This document shows positions 34,463 to 43,525 of a stretch of 64,000 nt of DNA, piece by piece. How positions within the stretch are numbered: position 1 is the first letter of the stretch; each line of letters opens with the position of its first letter. Under the pieces are notes generated by a model. That model was given only the letters and a program-made list of their open reading frames with translations, had not been told where the DNA came from and searched no databases. The position numbers and the translations under genes are program-made. Source of the DNA: Paenibacillus rhizophilus (GTDB taxonomy: Bacteria; Bacillota; Bacilli; Paenibacillales; Paenibacillaceae); assembly GCF_003854965.1 (NCBI RefSeq), contig NZ_RQPI01000001.1, positions 806,001-870,000 of the forward strand, in the 5' to 3' direction.

Positions 34463-35043
34463 TTTGTGAAAGCCGGCTCGAAGATCATACGCGGGGCAAG
34501 GCGGAGGAGTGATACTTCCCAGAAAATTCAACAGTTACGTTAACGAAATAGTCAGACTCCACAATTGAGCCTAATTGATGTATAATAGTGCTAACAATTC
34601 GCACCTGGAAGCACCGGGAGAAACGCGGTAACCGCCGCTTTCTTCGAGGTGCTTTTTTTGTATGCTAAAGAGGATTTGAATGACAAGAACATAATCGAAT
34701 AGAGTATCAGTAACTTACTTTTAGAAGATACCGCCCCAGCAGCCGAGGGCGGTATTTTGATGCGGCAAAATATTTGTTCATCAAAGCTGGGGTGAACCAA
34801 AGCCAAAAAACGTACCGAGAGCTTATCGAGGAGTTAAATGAGAAATGACATTTTCCAGAAGTCTATCTGAAGCCGAGTGACCATGTTCTGAAGATTTGGA
34901 TAGAAAGACTCGCAATACATACTAAATAGAAGCGATAACCCAATGCCCGATCTGTTCAACTGGTTTACTAAACCTTCCGTGGCTATAGCCGTAGTTCTTG
35001 CGGCGGTTTCATTTAGCCGTAAATTAAGCAGAAAGCTTCGTTA
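34463..35043. other. Gap with hairpins and remnants, no supportable gene
   Basis: It contains the terminator at 34609-34659, a second hairpin (ATACCGCCC...GGGCGGTAT, ~34729-34757) and short broken frames such as EVYLKPSDHVLKIWIERLA (~34859). A 36-codon frame from 34943 (MPDLFNWFTKPSVAIAVVLA) has one hydrophobic stretch but no ribosome site. None is strong enough to call. Confidence 0.4.
34609..34659 (+). terminator. Rho-independent terminator with branched stem
   Basis: The outer stem AAGCACC...GGTGCTT encloses AGAAA/TTTCT and GCGG/CCGC pairings and is followed by TTTTTTT. It lies 147 nt downstream of the tetR stop. Confidence 0.75.
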
Positions 35044-35313
35044 TGAATCGAATTGAAAAGAGGAAGGAGACGTACAAGCAGTTATTTTAGTGAGAGAGTG
35101 CTAGCTAAGTATGCTACCGATTCGGATTTTCAGGATATTCTGTGCCGCTTCATTTTTGGAGAAGTTTTTGACCAAGTTAGTCTGGATATCAATCAGCGCA
35201 AGCTCATCACCTTGATCGTGATTGTGACCAGTCAAACCTTGCCCCAACTCAAGGCACATGCTCGCACCGCGCTAAGTTCGGGGCTAACACCGGTAGAAAT
35301 GCAAGTACCATAA
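35044..35313 (+). pseudogene. Carboxymuconolactone decarboxylase-family remnant
   Basis: The ATG frame at 35044 starts MNRIEKRKETYKQLF and stops. A shifted frame continues SERVLAKYATDSDFQDILCR, then FGEVFDQVSLDINQRKLITL and AHARTALSSGLTPVEM, the N-terminal half of a CMD-family (AhpD-like fold) protein. The conserved C-terminal helix is missing. It is broken by one frameshift and a 3' truncation. Confidence 0.68.
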
Positions 35314-35556
35314 GAACCGCACCTGACACGATTTTTTTAAGGGACCAAGGCCTAACGCTGATTTGAAGAAGCTCTAATTAAGTATACGGGGAATCATTTT
35401 ATCAGGAGAGTTTCGCAACGGCTGACACCGGAGACCGACTTAAAGTAGTTTAGTCCTTCTGTGCGGTCAGCTGCGGCGTCAGCACCAAGATAATATCAAC
35501 GGCATAAGGGTGATATAGCAATAGAAGCCCCCAGCCACCGTAAAAAACTTTACTGT
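35314..35556. other. Intergenic, nothing supportable
   Basis: No frame with a recognisable domain, and no clear terminator or promoter. The short repeat GTCAGC-TGCGGCGTCAGC near 35470 does not form a convincing structure. Confidence 0.35.
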
Positions 35557-35898
35557 TTAATCAGCAGATTTTACTTCTGATATGTCAATCATCTTATATT
35601 CGGATTTTTGTTTCTGAAAGTTAATTTTTATGTTCTTAATTTCATTTCTTCGGTGAAGAACTCCTTCAATAGAAACATTTCCCTTTACTCCACAGACTTT
35701 CTCAGGATTGAAAATCCAATCCGTACCATATTTTTCGTATATTGCATTATTGATCTCATTGTGCAAAAGCCTCGTTGAAAATTCCTGTAAACCAGGAGGG
35801 GTAACATTATCTTCTGCTTTTGGATTACTAAATCCCGTGATTAAGATTAAAGTGAAGCAGAACATGATTAAAACCAACAACTTTCTTATTTTCATCAC
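35557..35898 (-). CDS. Secreted protein of unknown function
   Basis: 113 aa. Residues 1-28 form a signal peptide (MKIRKLLVLIMFCFTLILIT, then GFSNPKA). The mature part is polar, with HNEINNAIYEKYGTDWIFN and a C-terminal QKQKSEYKMIDI. It resembles small secreted proteins found beside sporulation or envelope genes in bacilli, but I recognise no domain. Its start overlaps the stop of the gene at 35895-36122, suggesting translational coupling in a two-gene operon. Confidence 0.6.
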   Translation of the reverse strand: MMKIRKLLVLIMFCFTLILITGFSNPKAEDNVTPPGLQEFSTRLLHNEINNAIYEKYGTDWIFNPEKVCGVKGNVSIEGVLHRRNEIKNIKINFQKQKSEYKMIDISEVKSAD

Positions 35899-36122
35899 TC
35901 ATTCTCGGGTGGATCCTCATCCATACCGACGGCTGAATCAAATACACTGTCCTGAGGAACTCTCGTCAGATCCAACTTTTGCTTCACCTGGTAATTGATA
36001 TTCCCATACCAGGCCTCAAAGGAGTCATCCAACTGCTCCTCTCGATTACGATCCTCGTTCACATCCGAATCAACTTCGATTTTTTTACCTTTTACCCCGT
36101 AGTCGTCTTTGGGATGGATCAT
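35895..36122 (-). CDS. Small acidic protein of unknown function
   Basis: 75 aa, strongly acidic and hydrophilic (KIEVDSDVNEDRNREEQLDD, C-terminal GMDEDPPENE), without membrane segments. It overlaps the secreted-protein gene by four bases (ATGA). The ribosome site is weak (GAAGTAAAG). The pair looks like a small operon of unknown role. Confidence 0.5.
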   Translation of the reverse strand: MIHPKDDYGVKGKKIEVDSDVNEDRNREEQLDDSFEAWYGNINYQVKQKLDLTRVPQDSVFDSAVGMDEDPPENE

Positions 36123-36218
36123 TCTTTACTTCAGCTCCTTCGTATACGGATTGAATTAAAATCCCCTGCAAAAACCAATTTTATGCAATCCCGAGTAGAT
36201 ATTAATCTGTTCAGTCCT

Positions 36219-37073
36219 TTATTGAGCATTGGAAAACTTACGAGAGATATTCCTATATTTTGTAGGTGATATCCCTTTTTTAGCTTTAAACTGCTTGATA
36301 AAGTATGTGTCATACTCGAATCCCGTAGCGCGCGCTATTTCATTCAGCTTCATGCCTGTATGCGTAAGAAGATCACATGCAACTTTCAAACGATATTCAA
36401 GCATGTAACCTATTGCCGTATTTCCGCATCTCTCCTTAAATAATTTATTGAGAGTTACACGGTTCAAATGGACATAATTCGTCAAATCCTCCAAAGAAAT
36501 CTTCCTTGAGTAGTTCGTTTGTATATATTCTATTGCTAAATCCACAGGAGAACGTTCACTGGTCAGGCATAAATCCTCAAGTAATCCTAAAATTTGTATA
36601 AGGTACTTTTTAATTCTGCATACCCAGTTTGAATCGCTTTGCGCCTGAACTTCCATACCAAGTATAAAAAACCATTCAAATAAAATCGGATATGCTTTTT
36701 CGGTTACATGTGGAACGCTTAAAAAGAGAGGATCACGTTGAAACAGCGAAAGACCTGTTTGTATTCTCGGACCCGTTGGAAAATAACCTTGAGCTTCGGA
36801 AAGTGTTGTGGTGTTGAGAAATTGGGAATCATAACAAAAGGATTGCGCCGCTAAGCTAACCTTCTCGTTGACTTGGATAACATCATATTCAGTCAAGCAA
36901 AGGACACCCGGTGCGACAATAGTTATGGGAAACTCGTTGAATATCCCTTTCAAGGTTCCTGAAGTAATTAAGATAATTGTAAAACGTTGAGGATAAGGAA
37001 GGTTACTAAAGTCCTCCACTGCGAAAAATTCAATGTTCACTGAACGTTTTTTGTAACGGTCGGTCTGCGGCAT
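36219..37073 (-). CDS. AraC-family transcriptional regulator (probable epoxide hydrolase regulator)
   Basis: About 284 aa. The start at 37073 has AGGTG 6 nt upstream; a GTG three codons earlier overlaps that site. An N-terminal cupin-like sensor (~170 aa) precedes the C-terminal double HTH: ISLEDLTNYVHLNRVTLNKL and ARATGFEYDTYFIKQFKAKK with GISPTKYR. It is divergent from the epoxide hydrolase-like gene, 107 nt away, so activation of that gene is plausible. The ligand is unknown. Confidence 0.86.
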   Translation of the reverse strand: MPQTDRYKKRSVNIEFFAVEDFSNLPYPQRFTIILITSGTLKGIFNEFPITIVAPGVLCLTEYDVIQVNEKVSLAAQSFCYDSQFLNTTTLSEAQGYFPTGPRIQTGLSLFQRDPLFLSVPHVTEKAYPILFEWFFILGMEVQAQSDSNWVCRIKKYLIQILGLLEDLCLTSERSPVDLAIEYIQTNYSRKISLEDLTNYVHLNRVTLNKLFKERCGNTAIGYMLEYRLKVACDLLTHTGMKLNEIARATGFEYDTYFIKQFKAKKGISPTKYRNISRKFSNAQ

Positions 37074-37180
37074 AATGATCACCTATCAAATAGTATAGTT
37101 AGATGCTTCGTTTTTAGCATAGTACCACAGAAGTTCAAGGGATATCATTAAGATGTGCATAAAAAAGGAGGAGGAATATA

Positions 37181-38332
37181 ATGTCCGTTGAACGTTTTCA
37201 TATCCACATTGCAGATGAAGTCCTTGATGATTTAAAGAGAAGATTACACCACATCCGCTGGCCGGATCAATTGGACAACTCAGGCTGGGATCGAGGTACT
37301 GATTTAACTTATTTAAAATCCCTTGTTTCGTATTGGCGGGAACAGTATGATTGGCGGGAACATGAAGCTCAGTTAAACCGTTTTTCCCAGTTTCGCTGCA
37401 ACATCAATGGAATTGATGTGCACTTTGTTCATGAGTACGGCAAGGGTCCCAATCCCATACCCATTATTCTAACCCACGGATGGCCAGATAGTTACCTTAG
37501 ATATCAGAAGATTATTCCTCTTCTAACAGATCCAGCTAGTTATGGAGGTGATCCGAAGGATTCTTTCGATGTCATTGTCCCTTCATTACCTGGTTTTGGG
37601 TTCTCTAGCTCTCCTGACCATCCTGGTGTCAACAATTATCAGGTTTCCGAGATGTGGGCTAAATTAATGACAAAAGAATTAGGATACGATAAGTTTGCTG
37701 CAGCAGGTGGGGATATAGGTTCCGGAGTTACAAGATATCTGGCATCGAATCATCCTGAACTTTTATTCGGGATTCACCTAACAGATATTGGTATCATAAG
37801 AGATCTCCTTACGTCCCACGAGCAGGTAAAACTTTCAGAGGAAGAGCTTCAATACAAGAAAAGAGCATTAGAATGGATTTCTCTAGAGGGAGGATACATG
37901 TCGATACAATCGACACGTCCACAGACTCTTGCGTATGGACTTTCTGATTCACCAGCAGGCTTAGCCGGTTGGATTATTGAAAAATTCCGAGCTTGGAGTG
38001 ATTGTGGAGGTGACCTCCGTCAAAGATTTAGCGAAGATGAACTCATTACGCATATCATGGTTTATTGGCTTACTAACACAATCGGGTCGTCAACACGGAT
38101 GTATTACGAAAATTCAAATTCTCTGCCGCCATTAGGCTATATAAAAGTACCAACTGGGGTTGCATTATTCCCAGCAGATATAGTATTACCACCAAAAGAC
38201 TGGGCAGTACGCAATTTAAATATAACTCGCTGGACGAACATGGCTCGTGGTGGACATTTTACGGCCATGGAAGAGCCAGAGCTTTTAGTCCAAGAAATTC
38301 GTGCCTTCTACAAGCCTTATAGAGTGGAATAG
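37181..38332 (+). CDS. Epoxide hydrolase (EHN-domain alpha/beta hydrolase)
   Basis: 383 aa. The N-terminal EHN lid domain (residues ~1-110) includes DLKRRLHHIRWPDQLDNSGW. Then come the oxyanion HGWPDS motif, the nucleophile elbow GGDIGSGVTRYLA with Asp, YWLTNTIGSSTRMYYEN with a lid Tyr, and the catalytic His in RGGHFTAMEEPE. The family opens epoxides to diols by an Asp-ester intermediate, cytoplasmically. Length and motif order are normal for bacterial homologues of microsomal epoxide hydrolase. AAAGGAGGAGG precedes the start. The substrate is unknown. Confidence 0.9.
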   Translation: MSVERFHIHIADEVLDDLKRRLHHIRWPDQLDNSGWDRGTDLTYLKSLVSYWREQYDWREHEAQLNRFSQFRCNINGIDVHFVHEYGKGPNPIPIILTHGWPDSYLRYQKIIPLLTDPASYGGDPKDSFDVIVPSLPGFGFSSSPDHPGVNNYQVSEMWAKLMTKELGYDKFAAAGGDIGSGVTRYLASNHPELLFGIHLTDIGIIRDLLTSHEQVKLSEEELQYKKRALEWISLEGGYMSIQSTRPQTLAYGLSDSPAGLAGWIIEKFRAWSDCGGDLRQRFSEDELITHIMVYWLTNTIGSSTRMYYENSNSLPPLGYIKVPTGVALFPADIVLPPKDWAVRNLNITRWTNMARGGHFTAMEEPELLVQEIRAFYKPYRVE

Positions 38333-38591
38333 GGAGTGTTTCTGATGGAGCAGATTTCTTAGAGGACGACTTCTCTTCGTAATTAGTTATATCGATATGA
38401 TTACAGGTATACTGGCAAAGTTAGGGGGTGCTTTACTGATGGAGAATCTCTTAAGATTGTCTGTGACTTATCCTGCATTCGGTGGAAGGCCATTTGCGCG
38501 GCTTAATCGGGCAATTAACGGTGGAATCCATACTAAAGACACCCGACGAAATCAACAGCAAGATGCGGGAGACCTGAAGCCAACCGGGCCG

Positions 38592-39071
38592 TCGGGAAAT
38601 CGAAGTTGAACTGAGACAGAGGGAGCTGGAGGCGACGGTGATCAAGCCTGCCCAAGCGGAGAACCAGGCTACGATTATGAGAGCGGAAGCAGCCAAGCAG
38701 CGGCAAATTCTTGAGGCGGAAGCAGAGGCAGCCACGACGACCAAACGCGGGCTAGCAACGGCGGAAGCAGAGCTGGCGAAGGGGAAAGCCAACGCGGAAA
38801 CGCGGAAATTGTTCAACTGGCTGGAGCGGCGGAAGCGGGGGCACTGGAGAAAAAAGCCGAAGCGTACAAACAGTTCACGCAAGCCGCACTTACAGTGGAA
38901 TTCTTGAAAGTTCTGCCAGAGCTGGCTGAAAAAATCGCTTCTCCGCTGACCAAGGTAGATAAGATTACAGTGATTTCCCAAGATGGAGCTTCATCCGGCG
39001 TGAACAAAATTACCGGCGATATCGCCAAAATCATGGCCCAGATTCCTGAATTGACCCATATAGTTTCGTAA
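38592..39071 (+). pseudogene. Flotillin-like (SPFH) C-terminal remnant, frameshifted
   Basis: A coiled-coil segment rich in EA repeats (EIEVELRQRELEATVIKPAQ, then RAEAAKQRQILEAEAEAAT) reads in one frame to about 38810. It continues after a one-base shift as AGAAEAGALEKKAEAYKQFT and PELAEKIASPLTKVDKITVI, ending IPELTHIVS. These match the flotillin C-terminal region (AEAFKLYGQAA, then the PLxxIDKITVV-type ending). The N-terminal SPFH domain and membrane anchor are absent, so the gene is a fragment. Confidence 0.72.
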
Positions 39072-39125
39072 ACCAGCCCCGTACAGCGGCAAAAGCTTTC
39101 CGCGCTGTGCGGGGCTGGTTTAGCT
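39070..39125 (+). terminator. Terminator of the flotillin remnant
   Basis: A perfect 12-bp outer stem, AAACCAGCCCCG...CGGGGCTGGTTT, with an inner AGCG/CGCT pairing, just after the stop at 39071. The ~330 nt that follow contain no gene I can support. Confidence 0.8.
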
Positions 39126-39451
39126 TGTTTGGAAAACAGCAGATAGCTATAGAACGTGAAATTGAGCATGTTACACTTTTCATATCGGAATTTCTTGTGA
39201 TTCAAGGCTGTTTCGGCAATCCAATATGATGAGAATATTGTGAGGTCCGGCTAAAGTCATGGATGCGAGCGACATCAGATGCAGGAAGAATGAAGCGGAC
39301 ACTAGCTTTCTGCTGGACTCCAAAATTACCTGGAATTTCTTTAACGAGTTTTAATGTGGTTTTTTGCGGGATCAGGGATGTACCAGTGTACATATGTACA
39401 AAATACGGGTTTTGTGAAGATGTATTAAAGAAACCGTGTAACACCACGGGT

Positions 39452-40389
39452 TTATCGATCCATGTTGTTTACAGCATTACGCATCTCTTCATCTGTTAAG
39501 TGTGTATATATCATTGTTGTTTGTATGGATGAATGCCCTAATTGATTTTTTAATCTAGGTACATCGTTATTCTCCAAGTGATACCGTGTTGCGAAGGAAT
39601 GCCTTAGAGAATGTACTGTTAAAGAAGGTTTCCCAAAAGCTGTTGCGTATTTCTCAATTAACTTTTCGATGGATCGCCCAGTCAAACGCCGGCTTTTTCC
39701 TTTACGTATAACACGCACTAAAGCTTTATTAATATCTAAGTCCTCCAGATTAATTCCTGCAGCCTCTGAAAGTCTAAGTCCGGAGCCCAAAATAAGCGAA
39801 ACAATGTTAGTATCTCGCTCACGATTAAACTGATGGAAATTATAAATTCGTTTATTTTCCTTATTCATTTCTCCAAAATCATGCGCTACGAATTGTCTTA
39901 ACGATTCAAAATCGTCTTCTCTAAGAATTTTCCCTTCAATACGGTTTGCAATGGTTTCCTGACTTTCTTTAATCGCATTCAAGTCCATTTTGGCCATCAC
40001 ATTCCGCTGTATATATGGTTTCAAATCACTTGTTTCAGCCTTATTCTGCAAATAATCGAATAAAGATTTCAGTGAAGATAATTTTCGATTAATTGTAAGT
40101 TTGGTATTGCCTAATTGATATTCCAAAAAAGACAAGAAATTTTCCACTTCACGTATAGTCAGTTTTTCTAATGTAGATAAATCAATTTCTTTACGACTGG
40201 CCGTTGTAAAGTTATCTGCAACCAATCAAAAAAAATTATATAATCGTGGCAGTAATTGAGCAATGTTGTAGGAGAGAGTTTTCTTTTTCTACTGTCGATA
40301 AATTCTGTAACGAACCATGGCAAATCAGACAGTTTTTCATCAATTCGATTCATGTAATTTCTCAAAAGCTGACGATTTTCCGTCTCCAA
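39452..40389 (-). pseudogene. xerS-like: XerS-like tyrosine recombinase with a frameshift and an internal deletion
   Basis: The N-terminal frame (40389 down) has DLPWFVTEFIDSRKRKLSPT and YCHDYIIFFDWL, typical of XerS SAM-like core-binding domains. The continuation VADNFTTASRKEIDLSTLEK lies in another frame, as if one GGTT unit of a repeat had been lost. The catalytic domain keeps Arg (GSGLRLSEA), HSLRHSFATR, LGHSS and the Tyr (MIYTHLT). About 40 residues normally found between RKGK and SIEKLIEKY are absent. Two lesions make a functional recombinase unlikely. Confidence 0.8.
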
Positions 40390-40472
40390 AACCGCGTCAA
40401 ATCAACAACTTCAGTCTATCCTGAAATAACTTTATTTCATCATCTGATGGCGCCGCGTTAGCGGCATGGTCG

Positions 40473-40531
40473 TCTAATACTTAATTTTCTGAGTCTAACA
40501 CTTTATTTTTCAATCTAATACTTTATTTTCT
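40473..40531. repeat. Three tandem ~20-bp AT-rich repeats, possible transposon-end protein sites
   Basis: TCTAATACTTAATTTTC, TCTAACACTTTATTTTT and TCTAATACTTTATTTTC begin at 40473, 40494 and 40514, a period of 21 and 20 bp (two helical turns). Such spaced direct repeats resemble the TnsB-type binding sites at ends of Tn7-like or Tn552-like elements. No transposase gene is in the window and the partner end was not found, so this is a suggestion. Confidence 0.55.
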
Positions 40532-40594
40532 TTTCACATCTATTTCTATTTTCACTCCCTCCATCCCGATGTTCACAACACCGGAGAGGTGCAA

Positions 40595-41527
40595 TTATAG
40601 CACATATTCAGGCTGGCGGCTGAGCTGGTACTGCTTTGGCGTGATGCCGAACTGTTTTTTAAACAAGGCGATGAAGTGGGAAATGTTATCGTAATTCAGG
40701 TGCATTGCCGTCTCCGTAACCGTACGCTCCTGAAGCAGTTGTCTGGCGAGTCTCATTTTCTCGCGGGTGATGTATTCGAGCGGCGTGAGACCCGTTATGC
40801 TTTTGAAAAGATGTGTAAAATGAGTGTGCGACATATTATAGCTGCCTGCCAGTTCTTTCACAGATGAAAGCGTTATCAAATGCTTATGAATATCGCGGAT
40901 GGCGCGGAACACGGGATGTTTGCTTCCGTTATGCAGACTCAGCCGGAAGGCCCGAATGCGCAGCAGATGATAAGCCAGTTCCTGCGCCGCAAGGTCGACA
41001 AGAAAGATTCTGCTCTCTCCGGGATAGGCCATGTACGTTTTCATCCGGCTGATTGCCTTTACCACAGGGTCCATCTCATCGCTCTTCAGTCCACATCGCA
41101 CGACATCTCCGACCGTCGCTTTCTCCGCAAGCCCGAATTCTTCGCCCACCACCGGCTCCAGGCGCTCGATCAGTTCGTCGCCCAGCTCGAACACGAGCGC
41201 TTTTGTCTGGCGTTCAATGGACATTTCGACCGATGAGTGCGGCGGAAGCAGAATCATTTCATCAGATCCATATTGAAAACTCTCCGTTTTATTAATCCGC
41301 ACTTCCTTCTCCCCATCCAAAATCGTGCACAGCTTGGAGCATTCATACGAAGCATACTGCTCGTAATAATGCTCCGGGAGATCATAATATAAAATCCGAA
41401 TCAAATCGGTTTGAAATCCGTAGTGCAGTTCATCGTACCGGCTAAAGCTCTTCAAAAGCTTTTCCATGCGTTCCTCCAGAAGTTTCGTGTATTTTACCGC
41501 AGTTTCGGTTAGTTTTTTTGTGGTCAA
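40595..41527 (-). CDS. AraC-family transcriptional regulator of the divergent alcohol dehydrogenase
   Basis: 310 aa with an N-terminal cupin sensor and a C-terminal double HTH: TLSSVKELAGSYNMSHTHFT and HLNYDNISHFIALFKKQFGI with TPKQYQ. It is divergent from the iron-containing alcohol dehydrogenase, 67 nt away. Arrangement and domain type suggest an activator that responds to the alcohol or aldehyde. The start follows a purine-rich stretch without a clear ribosome site, and a start at an internal Met near residue 21 is possible. Confidence 0.85.
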   Translation of the reverse strand: MTTKKLTETAVKYTKLLEERMEKLLKSFSRYDELHYGFQTDLIRILYYDLPEHYYEQYASYECSKLCTILDGEKEVRINKTESFQYGSDEMILLPPHSSVEMSIERQTKALVFELGDELIERLEPVVGEEFGLAEKATVGDVVRCGLKSDEMDPVVKAISRMKTYMAYPGESRIFLVDLAAQELAYHLLRIRAFRLSLHNGSKHPVFRAIRDIHKHLITLSSVKELAGSYNMSHTHFTHLFKSITGLTPLEYITREKMRLARQLLQERTVTETAMHLNYDNISHFIALFKKQFGITPKQYQLSRQPEYVL

Positions 41528-41594
41528 AGCCTTATTTTAGTAATAGAGCAAGGATAACACAATATTTTCCAACCAACAAATAGCGAGGTGCGAA

Positions 41595-42749
41595 ATGACA
41601 GGTAAAGCGAAATTTATGATGCCGGGAATGAGTCTGATGGGATCTGGAGCGCTCTCGGACGCAGGTGAAGAAATCAGTAAGCTCCGCTACAAAAAAGCGC
41701 TTGTCGTTACCGACAAGCCGCTCGTGGACATCGGACTTGCCGCCAAAGTCACGGAAGTGCTGAACCAAAATGGAATCCGCACCGCCCTATACAGCGGAAC
41801 GCAGCCGAATCCCACAGTGACGAATGTGCGCGAGGGTCTGAAGCTCTACAAGGATTCCGATTGTGACTGCGTCGTCTCGCTCGGAGGCGGTTCGCCACAT
41901 GACTGCGCCAAGGGGATCGCCCTTCTGGCCGGGAACGGGGGAGAAATCGGAGATTATGAGGGCGTGGATATTTCCGCAGAGCCCGCCGCTCCGCTCATCG
42001 CCATCAATACGACAGCAGGAACGGCCAGCGAGATGACCATGTTCTGTATCATCACCGACGAGGAGCGCCATATCAAGATGGCTATTGTCGACAAGCATAC
42101 AACGCCGCTGATCGCGGTCAACGATCCCGACCTGATGATGGCGATGCCGAAATCCCTGACCGCCGCAACCGGCATGGATGCGCTGACGCATGCTATCGAA
42201 GCATATGTCTCGATCAATGCGACGCCGATTACGGATGCTTGCGCACTAAAAGCGATAAATATTATCCGGGATTTTCTAGTTCGTGCCGTTGACGACGGAT
42301 CGGACAAGGAAGCGCGCGAGCAGATGGCGTATGCCGAATTCCTTGCCGGTATGGCGTTCAACAACGCGGGCCTTGGCTATGTCCACGCAATGGCGCATCA
42401 GCTCGGAGGCTTCTACAATTTGCCGCACGGGGTCTGTAACGCCATTCTTCTGCCGCATGTGGAGCGGTATAATTCGGTCAAAGCCTCTGCGCGGCTGAAG
42501 GACGTGGCTCAGGCGCTCGGCCGGAATACCGACGGCGTCACTGCGGAAGAAGGCGCGGCGCTTGCGCTTGAAGCCATTGAGGTAATGGCGGAGCGGGTCG
42601 GCATCCCGTCCGGACTCTCGGCGCTGGGTGTGAAGCGGGAAGACTTCCCCGTGCTGGCGGCGAATGCGCTTAAGGATGCATGCGGCGTGACCAATCCGGT
42701 CCAAGGCTCGCACGACGAGATCATGGAAATTTTCGAGTACGCCATGTAA
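41595..42749 (+). CDS. Iron-containing (group III) alcohol dehydrogenase
   Basis: 384 aa. The N-terminal Rossmann-like domain has the NAD motif [16 protein letters not shown] near residue 97. Metal ligands are Asp and His in [15 protein letters not shown], and two His in [20 protein letters not shown]. The sequence is close to the methanol dehydrogenase/1,3-propanediol oxidoreductase group ([20 protein letters not shown]). It interconverts small alcohols and aldehydes with NAD in the cytoplasm. The start has GCGAGGTG upstream. The divergent AraC protein probably controls it and a terminator follows. Confidence 0.94.
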   Translation: MTGKAKFMMPGMSLMGSGALSDAGEEISKLRYKKALVVTDKPLVDIGLAAKVTEVLNQNGIRTALYSGTQPNPTVTNVREGLKLYKDSDCDCVVSLGGGSPHDCAKGIALLAGNGGEIGDYEGVDISAEPAAPLIAINTTAGTASEMTMFCIITDEERHIKMAIVDKHTTPLIAVNDPDLMMAMPKSLTAATGMDALTHAIEAYVSINATPITDACALKAINIIRDFLVRAVDDGSDKEAREQMAYAEFLAGMAFNNAGLGYVHAMAHQLGGFYNLPHGVCNAILLPHVERYNSVKASARLKDVAQALGRNTDGVTAEEGAALALEAIEVMAERVGIPSGLSALGVKREDFPVLAANALKDACGVTNPVQGSHDEIMEIFEYAM

Positions 42750-42804
42750 CGATGTAAGCAGTACTTAAAACCGCTCGTCCTCCTCTCTACCATATAGATG
42801 GACG

Positions 42805-42838
42805 AACCCATCCTCTGCAAATGGGGGGATGGGTTTTT
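42805..42838 (+). terminator. Terminator of the iron alcohol dehydrogenase gene
   Basis: The stem AACCCATCC...GGATGGGTT with a 13-nt loop, then a short T run, lies 56 nt after the stop. Confidence 0.82.
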
Positions 42839-42892
42839 AATCCAAAAGTATGCAATTGAAGATTAATGTTTCGTTCATGTTTTATATGTTTG

Positions 42893-43084
42893 TTATTTTT
42901 GTAACTTGAAGAATTTATCAATAGCCTTATTAATAAACTGTTTTTGGTTTCTTATTTTTAGTTGCGAACAATAATCCTGCAAAATTTCAACTGCGGCTGT
43001 TCCGTTTAGTTTTTGATAGCGATGTGTGAATTCTTTTATCATCTCTCGATCCGGATATTCGACCTCATAAGATTTAGGACGGGG
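42893..43084 (-). pseudogene. Unidentified gene remnant (C-terminal fragment)
   Basis: A minus-strand frame without a start reads PRPKSYEVEYPDREMIKEFT and EILQDYCSQLKIRNQKQFIN, ending KAIDKFFKLQK. Composition and helical amphipathicity look like real protein. I do not recognise the family, and no start codon or ribosome site precedes it. It is probably a decayed 3' end. Confidence 0.35.
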
Positions 43085-43159
43085 TTTTAAGGCGTAGCCC
43101 TAAAGATTTGGGGTATTACTGAGGTGCGTCCGCTCAACTAAATGTGCAATTAACGAATC

Positions 43160-43199
43160 CAGCCCCTCCCGGCCGCTGCTGCGGCTGAAAGGGGCTGGA
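43160..43199 (-). terminator. Terminator downstream of the cooC/flavodoxin-fragment region
   Basis: The stem CCAGCCCCT...AGGGGCTGG (9 bp) encloses a GCCGC/GCGGC pairing. It lies 33 nt past the last minus-strand reading frame and probably ends the cooS transcript. Confidence 0.65.
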
Positions 43200-43231
43200 G
43201 CGTTATTTGTCTTCGGTGTATGCGGCTGCGG

Positions 43232-43519
43232 TTAACCTTTTGTGCTCGAGAGTACGGGCCGGCCCTCCACGTAGACGGCGAAATCCGCGGCATACTTCTC
43301 CAGTTGTTCATCGCTCACTTCGCGAATTCCGCTCACTACAAAGGGCGGGCGGTAGATCATTCCGGCCAGGTTGGCGGTTTGCTGGAACGGCCGCAGCAGC
43401 TCGCTGTAAGAGTAATTATGAAATCCTCCGGCTTGGTACATGCTCTGGGCGCCTCCCGAAGAGGTGGCAATGAGGAGCTCCTTGCCATTTAGCTTATCGC
43501 CGTCTTTAGAATTAATCAT
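43232..43519 (-). pseudogene. Flavodoxin-fold NAD(P)H oxidoreductase, C-terminal fragment
   Basis: 95 aa matching the last part of YwrO/KefF-type quinone reductases: GKELLIATSSGGAQSMYQAG and LRPFQQTANLAGMIYRPPFV. The N-terminal half with the FMN phosphate loop is missing and the frame begins just 6 nt after cooC. It is probably a gene truncated when the cooSC segment was inserted or rearranged; function is not expected. Confidence 0.7.
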
Positions 43520-43525
43520 AATATC

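Noticed and set aside
38397..38609. Short frame starting MITGILAKLGG before the flotillin remnant
   Set aside because: It could be part of the decayed flotillin or chance; no domain match in this frame and no continuity with the C-terminal part.
39202..39447. 81-codon minus-strand frame and 78-codon plus-strand frame between the flotillin remnant and XerS
   Set aside because: Neither has a recognisable domain or convincing ribosome site, and they overlap each other; left as intergenic.
40473..40531. CRISPR array
   Set aside because: Only three repeats, period 20-21 bp, no spacers of 30+ bp and no cas genes; no CRISPR was seen anywhere in the window.
43220..43492. Plus-strand frames opposite the flavodoxin fragment
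   Set aside because: Antisense shadows; the minus strand carries clear quinone-reductase motifs.
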